A stretch of 52,879 nt of DNA from Lachnospiraceae bacterium. Lineage in GTDB: Bacteria; Bacillota; Clostridia; Lachnospirales; Lachnospiraceae. This document shows positions 41,341 to 49,712 of the stretch, piece after piece (position 1 is the first letter of the stretch; every line of letters begins with the position of its first letter). The stretch spans positions 1 through 52,879 of the forward strand of contig JAILHW010000040.1 of assembly GCA_024695605.1 (NCBI GenBank). Direction: 5' to 3'. Made by a program: the position numbers and the translations under genes. Under the pieces are notes generated by a model. The model saw nothing but the letters and a program-made list of their open reading frames with translations. It was not told the origin of the DNA and did no database searches.

Positions 41341-42120
41341 ATGTATATGATCACAGATACCCATGCCCATTATGATGATGAGGCCTTTGAAAGCGACCGG
41401 GATGCACTTTTGCTATCCTTACAGGAAAACGGCATCGGACGCCTGATCAATGTAGGTGCCTCGATGAGAGGGTGCCGGGATTCCTACAGGCTGAGCATGC
41501 AGTACCCCTTTGTATATGCGGCCCTTGGCGTGCATCCTTCGGAAACAGAGCAGCTGACCGAAGAGGATATGCAGTGGATTTTGCAGACGGCTAAGGATCC
41601 GAAGGTGGTTGCCATCGGAGAGATCGGACTGGATTATCATTTTCCGGACGATCCGCCCCCGGAGCACCAGAAACAGTGGTTTGCCCGCCAGATCGCTCTG
41701 GCAAAGGAGGCAGGCCTTCCGCTGATCATCCACAGCCGGGATGCCGAACGGGATACGGCAGCGGTGCTGGCCGATGAGCACGCAGAGGAGTGCGGCGGCG
41801 TGATGCATTGCTATTCCTATTCTAAGGAGAGTGCCCGGGACTTTCTGAATCTGGGACTGTATTTTGGCATCGGCGGGGTGCTGACCTTTAAAAACGGAAG
41901 AAAGCTGAAGGAGGCCGCAGCATTTTTGCCCATGGACAGGATCCTGTTGGAGACGGACTGTCCCTACCTGGCCCCTGAGCCCTACCGCGGAAAGCGAAAC
42001 TGCTCTTTGTATCTGCCCTATGTGGTAGAGGAGCTGGCAAGGATCAAGAAGATATCAGAAGAAGAAGTGATCCGGATCACAACGGAGAATGCAAAGCGGC
42101 TTTTTGCTTTGCCGGATTAA
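41341..42120 (+). CDS. tatD: TatD family metal-dependent DNase
   Basis: ITDTHAHYDDEAF, AIGEIGLDYHF, PLIIHSRDAERDT, ILLETDCPYLAPEPYRGKRN. Confidence 0.94.
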   Translation: MYMITDTHAHYDDEAFESDRDALLLSLQENGIGRLINVGASMRGCRDSYRLSMQYPFVYAALGVHPSETEQLTEEDMQWILQTAKDPKVVAIGEIGLDYHFPDDPPPEHQKQWFARQIALAKEAGLPLIIHSRDAERDTAAVLADEHAEECGGVMHCYSYSKESARDFLNLGLYFGIGGVLTFKNGRKLKEAAAFLPMDRILLETDCPYLAPEPYRGKRNCSLYLPYVVEELARIKKISEEEVIRITTENAKRLFALPD

Positions 42121-42139
42121 AACAGAAAGGATATGCCTT

Positions 42140-43129
42140 ATGAAGATCTTATTTTACTGTGCAAAAACCTATGATCAAAAATCCTTTAACAGTGTGCTGG
42201 GTTCTTTCCCGGACATTGAGATCGAGTATATCGAGGAGGAGCTGGGACCCCGTACCGCAGTGATGGCCGAAGGCTTTGATGCGGTTTGCGCCTTTGTCAG
42301 TGCGGATGTGAGCAGCCCTACACTGACCGTATTAAAGGAAAAGGGTGTAAAGTGCGTTTTGATGCGCTGCGCCGGCTTTAACAATGTGGATACCGACAAG
42401 GCAAAGGAGCTGGGGATCATCGTCAAGAGAGTGCCCGGCTATTCTCCGGAGGCTGTTGCGGAGCTTGCCATTGCACTGGCGCTTGCCGCGAACCGCAGAT
42501 TGTATAAGGCATATAATAAGGTCAGAGAAAATGATTTCAGCCTGCGCAACTTAAGAGGCGTGAATCTGTATCAGAAAACCGCCGGGATCGTGGGAACCGG
42601 AAAGATCGGCGCCGCCATGGCCAGAATCTGCCGGGGCTTCGGGATGAAGGTCATCGGCTATGATGTGTATGAGAATCCGGATCTGAAGGACTTTGTGGAA
42701 TATGTGTCCCTGGATGCGCTTTTGGAGCGCTCGGATCTGATCTCCCTGCACTGCCCGCTTCTGGATTCCACCTACCATATGATCAACATCGATACCATCA
42801 AGAAGATGAAGGACGGTGTGATCCTGGTCAACACCTCCCGCGGAGCGCTGGTCAAGACGGACGATCTGATCGAAGGCATCCGGCTCGGGAAATTCTTGGG
42901 CGTGGGACTGGATGTATATGAAGAGGAGACCGGGAACGTCTTTAACGACCGCTCCGATGAGATCATGGAGCACAGCGTTACCGCAAGGCTGTTATCCTTC
43001 CCCAATGTGATCGTGACCTCCCATCAGGGCTTTTATACGATGGAGGCCTTAGAGGCCATCGCCGAGACCACCCTGCAAAACCTTCTGGATGCAAGGGACG
43101 GCAAAAAGACGCCCAATGATGTGGCCTGA
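42140..43129 (+). CDS. D-lactate dehydrogenase-like 2-hydroxyacid dehydrogenase
   Basis: MKILFYCAKTYDQKSF, GIVGTGKIGAAMARICRGFGMKVIGYD, HCPLLDSTYHMI, VILVNTSRGALVKTDDLI, TSHQGFYTMEALEAIAE. Confidence 0.93.
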   Translation: MKILFYCAKTYDQKSFNSVLGSFPDIEIEYIEEELGPRTAVMAEGFDAVCAFVSADVSSPTLTVLKEKGVKCVLMRCAGFNNVDTDKAKELGIIVKRVPGYSPEAVAELAIALALAANRRLYKAYNKVRENDFSLRNLRGVNLYQKTAGIVGTGKIGAAMARICRGFGMKVIGYDVYENPDLKDFVEYVSLDALLERSDLISLHCPLLDSTYHMINIDTIKKMKDGVILVNTSRGALVKTDDLIEGIRLGKFLGVGLDVYEEETGNVFNDRSDEIMEHSVTARLLSFPNVIVTSHQGFYTMEALEAIAETTLQNLLDARDGKKTPNDVA

Positions 43130-43140
43130 GGGTAAATTTT

Positions 43141-43170
43141 TTGACTAGAGACAGCCGGATATGATAGAAT
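43141..43170 (+). promoter_or_regulatory. Probable sigma-A promoter of the 1485-aa protein gene
   Basis: TTGACT (43141-43146), 18-bp spacer, TAGAAT (43165-43170). Confidence 0.55.
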
Positions 43171-43211
43171 AGACAATGTATGTTCACTCATAGAAGCAGG
43201 AGATAACAAAG

Positions 43212-46200
43212 TTGGATAGATTTGAGTATGAAATAAGGGCGAAGGAGATCGTTTCCCTCTATAAACAAGGGGAATACGCCAAAGCAGTCAAGATCGTGGA
43301 TACCATCGATTGGAGAAGGGTCCAGGGTCTTACGATGCTTTACAGGGTCAGCGATATTTACAGGCATACCCGCAGATACGAGGAGAGCCGGGATATTCTG
43401 CTGATGGCCAATGAGATCAGCCCCAATACCAAGAGAGTGGTATATGCTCTCTGCGAGCTTTCGATCATTTTGGAGGATCCGGTTAAGGCGGTCGAATATT
43501 TCGAGCAGTACAAGCAGATCGCACCCCACGAGGTGGACCGCTTTATCCTCCAGTACAAGATCTACGAATCCCATGACGTGTCCCTTGAGGAGCGGATCGC
43601 GGTTTTGGAAAAATACAAGATGTACAACTACGACGATCCCGATCCGAAGTGGACCTATGAGCTGGCATATCTGTATCACCGCATCGGTCTGACCACCAGA
43701 TGCGTGGAGGAATGTGACGAACTGATCCTGTGGTTCGGTGACGGCGAGTATGTGTATAAGGCATTGGAGCTTAAGATGCTGCACGCACCCCTGACCCCTA
43801 CCCAGCAGGAAAAATACAATGCCCGTTTTCTGGAAAAACGGGAGGCCATCGCGCTTGCCGAGCAGGCCGGTATGGAAAACGGCATGGAAACGGATGTACA
43901 GACGCCGATGAACATCAGCGTGAAAAATGTGGCACCCACCAGAGCCAAGACCACCAGGATCCCTTCCCTTCGTATGGGCTGGAAGAACCGGGCAGCAGCC
44001 GCGCAGGTTGAAGAGGATGCGGATATCCGCATTGCGGATGAAAAGGATATGGCCAGATATCACAGAGGCTACAAAAAAGAACAGGAGCCTGCTGTGTATG
44101 AGGAGGAGGCCTACGAGGACGAGGCTGCTTACGGTGAAGATCAGGAGTATGAGCAGGAAGCCTATCCTGAAAATGAGGAAGCCTATGAGGAGGAAGCCTA
44201 CGAAGAGGAGGCTTATGAAGAAGAGGCTTACGACGAGGAGCCTTATGACGAGTCCGAGGAGTATGAGGACGAGGAGTACGAGGAAGAAGAATACGACGAG
44301 GACGAAGAAGACGAAGAGGAATATGAAGAGGAGTACGAGGCCGTAGAGGACGACTTCGAGGAGGAGCCCTACGACGAGGAAGCCTATGAAGAGGATGAGG
44401 AAGGCTTCGAAGAGGAAGAGGACTGGGAAGAGGAAGAAGAGCGTCCCGCCGCCGAGGATCCTGTAAAGCTTGCCGAGACCAAAGATCTTTCAAAGGCCAT
44501 CGGCGCCGTAGTGCTGCCTGAAGGCAGTCAGGCAAAGCCCGCAGAAGAAAAAGAAGCCGCACCGGCAGAGGATGATGATGAGGATATGCGCATCGTGACC
44601 CCGGATGTGGAGGATATCAAGGTCCGTACCATCGATGCCGGCAACCGTTTTGATACCATTAATTTAGAAGAAGAGACCAGTAAATATCTGGCAAAAGAGA
44701 TCGTAAAGCTGATGGAGGAGGATGACATGGAGGCTGCGGATGCGACCCGTGCCCTGCCCATGAATTCCATTTTCCATGACAGCATCGATTCCCTGCAGCC
44801 GCATGTGATCTCCAGAGCCATTGAAATGGCAGAGGAGATGAACAACGAACGGATCGCCAGACAGACCGGACAGATTCCGCAGTTCGGACAGGGAGATACG
44901 GTAGAGATCGAAGAGGTCTATTCCGAGGAAGAACCGGATCAGACCCCCGAAGCAAAGGATAGCGTAGATACAGGGGCGCCTGCAGAAGCAGCCGGGCAGA
45001 CAGCCGGGGCGCCTGAGCAGACAACTGAGATCTCAGCAGAGGAGTCCGCAGAAGAGCCTGCAGAGGAGCCTGCAGAGGAGCCGGTCTATACAGAGGATGA
45101 TTTTGTAGAGATCAATGATGACTTCGAAGAGATCTTCGAGGATGAGGAGGCATTCTATGATGAAGAGGATGCCGCAGATGAGCAGGATTTTGATGAGGAC
45201 GCACCCGTAGATGCGGATATGAGACAGATCACCGCCGATGAGGATATGACCGAGATCACGGCGGATGAGGATCTGACAGAGACGGATGCAGATGAGGAGC
45301 CATATTCCGAGGAGGATCCGGATGAGACCTTCGATCCCGCCATGCTCTTCGATGAAGAGGAATACGAAGAGGATGCGGACGAAGATGCGGATGAAGAGGA
45401 CGCCGAGGCCTTTGATGAGGAAGATCCTGAGGAGGCCATAGAGAGTGATCAGGAGCAGATAGAAAAGGCAGAGGCAGAGGCGGCAGCGCCAAGCGTACAG
45501 GAAGAGCCAAAGGCACAGGCCGATCAGATCGAGCCCATTGTCTTTTCCCAGAGTAAGCCCCTTCCCAAGGAGTTTATTGAGGCGGTTCAGATCGTAGCCA
45601 TGGAAGCTGCCAAGGAAGCGGCGGCAGCGGCAGCGGCGGCAGCAGCCTCCCAGGTAGCGGCAGCGGCAGCCTCCCAGGCAGCAGCGGCGGCAGCAACCCA
45701 GGTGGCACAGGCATCTCAGGTCCAGGCCGCACAGGTAGCCCGTCAGGCAGCGCAGGAAGCGGCAGCGGCTACGGCAGATGCCATGAAGGAGATGCAGCCC
45801 GTCATCGAAAAGACGGAGGCGCCTGCAAAGGCAGAGCCTGAAAAACCGCAGGAGACGGCGCCCGAAGAGCCTGAAAAGCCCATGGTGGAAAAACAGATCA
45901 CCGGACAGCTGAGCTTTCGGGATATCATTGCCGAGTGGGAGGATGTAAAGAAGGCGACCGAGCAGCAGCAGATCGAAGAGATCAAGCAGAAGGTGAAGGA
46001 GCAGAGCAGTCCGCTTCTGAATCATTACGATAACGCATCCGCCTTCGAGCAGGATGAGCTGGATACCATCTCTCCGATGATCGATGTCTTTGACGGGGCA
46101 GAGGAGCTGGAACAGGAAGCCAGGACCACTTTGCAGAAAAAGATGGAGCGCGTATCCGAGGAGGCAGAACAGCAGGAGGCCGGGGAGGATGTGATCCCCG

Positions 46201-47669
46201 AAAAGAGCCTGGAGCCTTCGGATGTGCAGGAGCCGGAAGCAGATGCAGAATCGGAGCCGGAGGCTGTCTTTGATGAGGAAGAAGAGCCCGGGGAGCCGGT
46301 AGAAAATACAGAAGAAGAGCCGGAGGAAGAGCCCGAAGAGCCGGCAGAAGAAACAAAAGAAGATACAGAAGAAGAAACAGAAGACGAGGCCGAAGCCGAA
46401 GCAGAGATGACAGGGGAGCAGACGGCTGATGAGAAGCCAGAGAAGAAGGCGGCATCATCCGGCAGCTTTAATACCGCCGAGATCAACGGACTGGAGGATA
46501 AGCTGGTATCGGCACTTGCAGGCCAGCACTATGATACCTCCAATCTGCAGGCAGAGATCCTGCACAGCATTCTGGATGAGGCAAAGGAGCAGGAGCCTGC
46601 ACCTCTAGCAACCAGTGCAGCCGAGGCCGTGGCAATGGCAAAGGCAGCCCAGCTGGCGGAGCAGGGCGCTGTTAAGAAGGCAGAACAGGAAGAAGATACC
46701 ACTACTCAAAAAGAAGCTGAGACGAAGGAGGCCTCTTTAGGGGAGACTTCCGAGCATAAGGAGATGGACGTAGATAAGCTCTATGCCCAGCTGATGGAGA
46801 AACAGGCAGCCGAGGCCGCGATGCAGGAGAAAGCCGGGGCCGAAGCGGAAGGAGCCGCGCCGGAAAGTGCAAAGAGCCAGAGCGCGGACGCATCCGAAGG
46901 AGAGGAGACAGAGGAAGCCAGAGTCCTGACCAAGGAGGAACGGGATCTGTTTTCCCATGTTGCCAACGGCAAGCAGATGCAGCAGAGACTGGCCCGCATC
47001 ATCGATCAGGCAAGTCTGGAGCCCCTGGCCTCCAATATCCGCGTTGTGGGTGAAAACGGTACCGATCCCGAGACAGTCGGCAGGGAGCTGGTTGCAGCCA
47101 TCGGTCTGTACGCGCCTTCCGTCAGTGAAAAATCCGCGGTGCTGACGGCAGAGGAGCTTTCCGGACAGAATATGGACAGCTTCCTTTCCCAGTACAATGA
47201 CGGATCGCTTGTGATCACAGAGGCAGGCTCCATGACGGCGGATACCGTCAGCAGACTGTTTGAAAAGGCAGGCAGCCTGAGCGGACTTTTGATCGTGCTC
47301 TGTGATACCGATGACAATATGCAAAGGCTGACAGAGGCCAATCCGAAGGTGGAGGAATATGCTTCGCAGAAGCTTGTCGTGGATGTACTCGATAACGACG
47401 GACTGGTATCCTTTGCCCAGGTTTATGCCAAGGAAAAGGAGTATTCCATTGACGAGATGGGCAAGCTGGCACTGTACAACCGCATTGAGGAGCGTCAGCG
47501 TCAGGACCATGCAGTGACCACCGCAGAGGTGCGGGGCATTGTGGATTCCGCCATCGAGAAGGTGGAGAAAAAGGGCATCGGACGCTTCGTGGACGTGCTT
47601 TTGGCAAAACGATATGACAAGGAAGACATGATCGTCCTGCGGGAAAAGGACTTCATGCTGGATAAGTAA
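43212..47669 (+). CDS. Giant acidic multi-domain protein: TPR-like N-terminus, acidic/Ala-rich disordered centre, C-terminal SpoVK/CbbX-like AAA+ fold lacking nucleotide-binding motifs
   Basis: 1485 aa, TTG start with aggag RBS. Helical repeats at the N-terminus, long Glu/Asp/Tyr repeats, polyalanine stretch, then VGENGTDPETVGRELVAAIG, SLVITEAGSMTADTVSRLF, LLIVLCDTDDNMQRLTEANPKVEEYAS and TTAEVRGIVDSAIEKVEKK. Confidence 0.8.
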   Translation: MDRFEYEIRAKEIVSLYKQGEYAKAVKIVDTIDWRRVQGLTMLYRVSDIYRHTRRYEESRDILLMANEISPNTKRVVYALCELSIILEDPVKAVEYFEQYKQIAPHEVDRFILQYKIYESHDVSLEERIAVLEKYKMYNYDDPDPKWTYELAYLYHRIGLTTRCVEECDELILWFGDGEYVYKALELKMLHAPLTPTQQEKYNARFLEKREAIALAEQAGMENGMETDVQTPMNISVKNVAPTRAKTTRIPSLRMGWKNRAAAAQVEEDADIRIADEKDMARYHRGYKKEQEPAVYEEEAYEDEAAYGEDQEYEQEAYPENEEAYEEEAYEEEAYEEEAYDEEPYDESEEYEDEEYEEEEYDEDEEDEEEYEEEYEAVEDDFEEEPYDEEAYEEDEEGFEEEEDWEEEEERPAAEDPVKLAETKDLSKAIGAVVLPEGSQAKPAEEKEAAPAEDDDEDMRIVTPDVEDIKVRTIDAGNRFDTINLEEETSKYLAKEIVKLMEEDDMEAADATRALPMNSIFHDSIDSLQPHVISRAIEMAEEMNNERIARQTGQIPQFGQGDTVEIEEVYSEEEPDQTPEAKDSVDTGAPAEAAGQTAGAPEQTTEISAEESAEEPAEEPAEEPVYTEDDFVEINDDFEEIFEDEEAFYDEEDAADEQDFDEDAPVDADMRQITADEDMTEITADEDLTETDADEEPYSEEDPDETFDPAMLFDEEEYEEDADEDADEEDAEAFDEEDPEEAIESDQEQIEKAEAEAAAPSVQEEPKAQADQIEPIVFSQSKPLPKEFIEAVQIVAMEAAKEAAAAAAAAAASQVAAAAASQAAAAAATQVAQASQVQAAQVARQAAQEAAAATADAMKEMQPVIEKTEAPAKAEPEKPQETAPEEPEKPMVEKQITGQLSFRDIIAEWEDVKKATEQQQIEEIKQKVKEQSSPLLNHYDNASAFEQDELDTISPMIDVFDGAEELEQEARTTLQKKMERVSEEAEQQEAGEDVIPEKSLEPSDVQEPEADAESEPEAVFDEEEEPGEPVENTEEEPEEEPEEPAEETKEDTEEETEDEAEAEAEMTGEQTADEKPEKKAASSGSFNTAEINGLEDKLVSALAGQHYDTSNLQAEILHSILDEAKEQEPAPLATSAAEAVAMAKAAQLAEQGAVKKAEQEEDTTTQKEAETKEASLGETSEHKEMDVDKLYAQLMEKQAAEAAMQEKAGAEAEGAAPESAKSQSADASEGEETEEARVLTKEERDLFSHVANGKQMQQRLARIIDQASLEPLASNIRVVGENGTDPETVGRELVAAIGLYAPSVSEKSAVLTAEELSGQNMDSFLSQYNDGSLVITEAGSMTADTVSRLFEKAGSLSGLLIVLCDTDDNMQRLTEANPKVEEYASQKLVVDVLDNDGLVSFAQVYAKEKEYSIDEMGKLALYNRIEERQRQDHAVTTAEVRGIVDSAIEKVEKKGIGRFVDVLLAKRYDKEDMIVLREKDFMLDK

Positions 47670-47723
47670 CACAGCCTGTGGGGGCAGGCAAAAACGAAAC
47701 AGGGAGAAGAAAGGGGTACAAAC

Positions 47724-49649
47724 ATGGCAGCAAAAAAACAGACCAATCCCATTTTTTTAACAGATGACGACCAGTATCTGTTCGCACAGGGAACCCATTA
47801 TGAGATCTACGAAAAAATGGGCGCTCACGAGACCACGGTGGATGGAAAAAAGGGCGTTTACTTTGCGGTATGGGCACCGAATGCGGAATATGTGAATGTC
47901 GTGGGCGACTTCAACAACTGGGATATCTACAAGGACAATATGCAGCGTCTCGGAGGCGGGCAGATGTTTGCCCTGTTCATTCCCGGCGTGAAAAAGGGCG
48001 ATCTGTACAAATTCGTGATCACCACCAAGGATAACCGCAAGATCTACAAGGCAGATCCCTTTGCCAACAGCGCACAGCTTCGGCCGGAGACGGCTTCCGT
48101 TGTGACGGATCTGAACAGCTTTAAGTGGAGCGATGAAGCCTGGCAGAGCGCCAAGGCGGATAAGGATCTTCTGAAATCTCCCATGGCGATCTATGAGTGC
48201 CACATCGGATCCTGGAAAAAGCATCCGGTAAGCGATCCCAAATCCGAGGATAAGGGCTTTTACAGCTACCGGGAGTTTGCGGACAGCTTTGTGGAATACT
48301 GCAAGGATATGAAATATACCCATGTGGAGCTGATGGGCATTGCGGAGCACCCCTTTGACGGATCCTGGGGCTATCAGGTGACCGGCTACTATGCACCTAC
48401 CTCCCGCTACGGCGAGCCGGAGGACTTTATGTATCTGGTCAATACCCTGCACCGGGCAGGGATCGGCGTGATCCTGGACTGGGTTCCGGCGCATTTCCCC
48501 AAGGATGAATTCGGTCTTGCCATGTTTGACGGCACGCCTTTGTTTGAGTATGCAGACCCGAGAAAGGGCGAGCATCCGGACTGGGGCACCAAGGTATTTG
48601 ATTTTGAGAAAAATGAAGTTAAGGACTTTCTGATCGCCAATGCCATGTACTGGCTGAAGAAGTTCCACATCGACGGACTGCGCGTGGATGCGGTTGCCTC
48701 CATGCTGTATCTGGATTACGGCCGCAGGAACGGCGAGTGGGTACAGAACAAATACGGCAATAACAAGAATCTCGAAGCCATTGAATTTTTCAGACATTTA
48801 AATTCCATCGTCAAAAACGAGTGCCCCGGCTGCATGATGATCGCCGAGGAATCCACGGCCTGGCCGCTGGTAACCGGAGATCCCAAGGAAGGGGGCCTGG
48901 GCTTTACCTTCAAGTGGAACATGGGATGGATGCATGATTTCTGTGCCTATATGAAGCTGGATCCCATCCTTCGAAAGGGCGCCCATTACAACCTGACCTT
49001 TGCCATGAGCTATAATGAGTCGGAAAACTACATCCTTCCGATCTCCCATGACGAGGTGGTGCATCTGAAATGCTCCATGCTGAATAAGATGCCGGGCTTT
49101 TATGTTGATAAATTTGCCAATCTTCGCGTCGGCTATACCTATATGTTCACCCATTGCGGCAAGAAGCTTCTGTTCATGGGACAGGATTTCGGCCAGGACT
49201 GCGAATGGTCCGAGGAGCGGGAGCTGGAGTGGCATTATCTGGCGGATGAGGAACACGGAAGTCTGCATCATTATATGTCAGAGCTGCTTGCGGTGTATAA
49301 CAAATATCCGGCGCTTTATGAGAACGATAACAACTGGAAAAGCTTTGAATGGATCAATCCGGATGACAAGGATAACAGCATTTACAGCTACATCCGAAAA
49401 TCCGCCAACGGCAAGAACAATCTGCTCATCGTATTAAATATGACCCCGATGGAGAGAAAGAGCTATCGCGTAGGCGTTCCGAAAAAGAAAAAATACAAGC
49501 TCTTACTCAACAGTGATGAAAGAGAGTTCGGCGGAACCGGTATGAAGGTTGCCAAGGAAGTATCCGCGAAGGCAGAGGACTGCCACGGCTGGGACAATTC
49601 CATCCTCGTGGATCTGGCACCGTACGCCGCACATATCTATGTGTATTAA
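47724..49649 (+). CDS. glgB: 1,4-alpha-glucan branching enzyme
   Basis: GVYFAVWAPNAEYVNVVGDFNNWD, VELMGIAEHPFDGSWGYQVTGYYAPTSRYG, DGLRVDAVASMLYLDYGR, MIAEESTAWP, LPISHDEVVH. Confidence 0.96.
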   Translation: MAAKKQTNPIFLTDDDQYLFAQGTHYEIYEKMGAHETTVDGKKGVYFAVWAPNAEYVNVVGDFNNWDIYKDNMQRLGGGQMFALFIPGVKKGDLYKFVITTKDNRKIYKADPFANSAQLRPETASVVTDLNSFKWSDEAWQSAKADKDLLKSPMAIYECHIGSWKKHPVSDPKSEDKGFYSYREFADSFVEYCKDMKYTHVELMGIAEHPFDGSWGYQVTGYYAPTSRYGEPEDFMYLVNTLHRAGIGVILDWVPAHFPKDEFGLAMFDGTPLFEYADPRKGEHPDWGTKVFDFEKNEVKDFLIANAMYWLKKFHIDGLRVDAVASMLYLDYGRRNGEWVQNKYGNNKNLEAIEFFRHLNSIVKNECPGCMMIAEESTAWPLVTGDPKEGGLGFTFKWNMGWMHDFCAYMKLDPILRKGAHYNLTFAMSYNESENYILPISHDEVVHLKCSMLNKMPGFYVDKFANLRVGYTYMFTHCGKKLLFMGQDFGQDCEWSEERELEWHYLADEEHGSLHHYMSELLAVYNKYPALYENDNNWKSFEWINPDDKDNSIYSYIRKSANGKNNLLIVLNMTPMERKSYRVGVPKKKKYKLLLNSDEREFGGTGMKVAKEVSAKAEDCHGWDNSILVDLAPYAAHIYVY

Positions 49650-49712
49650 AGGACTGACAGGATCCCGAAGATACCAGGGGATCTGATGATAGATAACAGG
49701 AGGAGAATGAAA

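Noticed and set aside
43915-46486. Arg/Pro/Leu-rich and Ser-rich minus-strand ORFs (e.g. 43915-44562, 45033-46025, 46025-46486)
   Set aside because: Mirror translations of the acidic GAG/GAA repeats in the 1485-aa gene.
47757-48797. 346-aa minus-strand ORF opposite glgB
   Set aside because: Antisense to glgB, no recognised motifs.
49650-49712. T-box riboswitch upstream of ileS
   Set aside because: Only about 63 nt separate glgB from ileS; no specifier-loop structure or T-box sequence visible. serS likewise lacks one.
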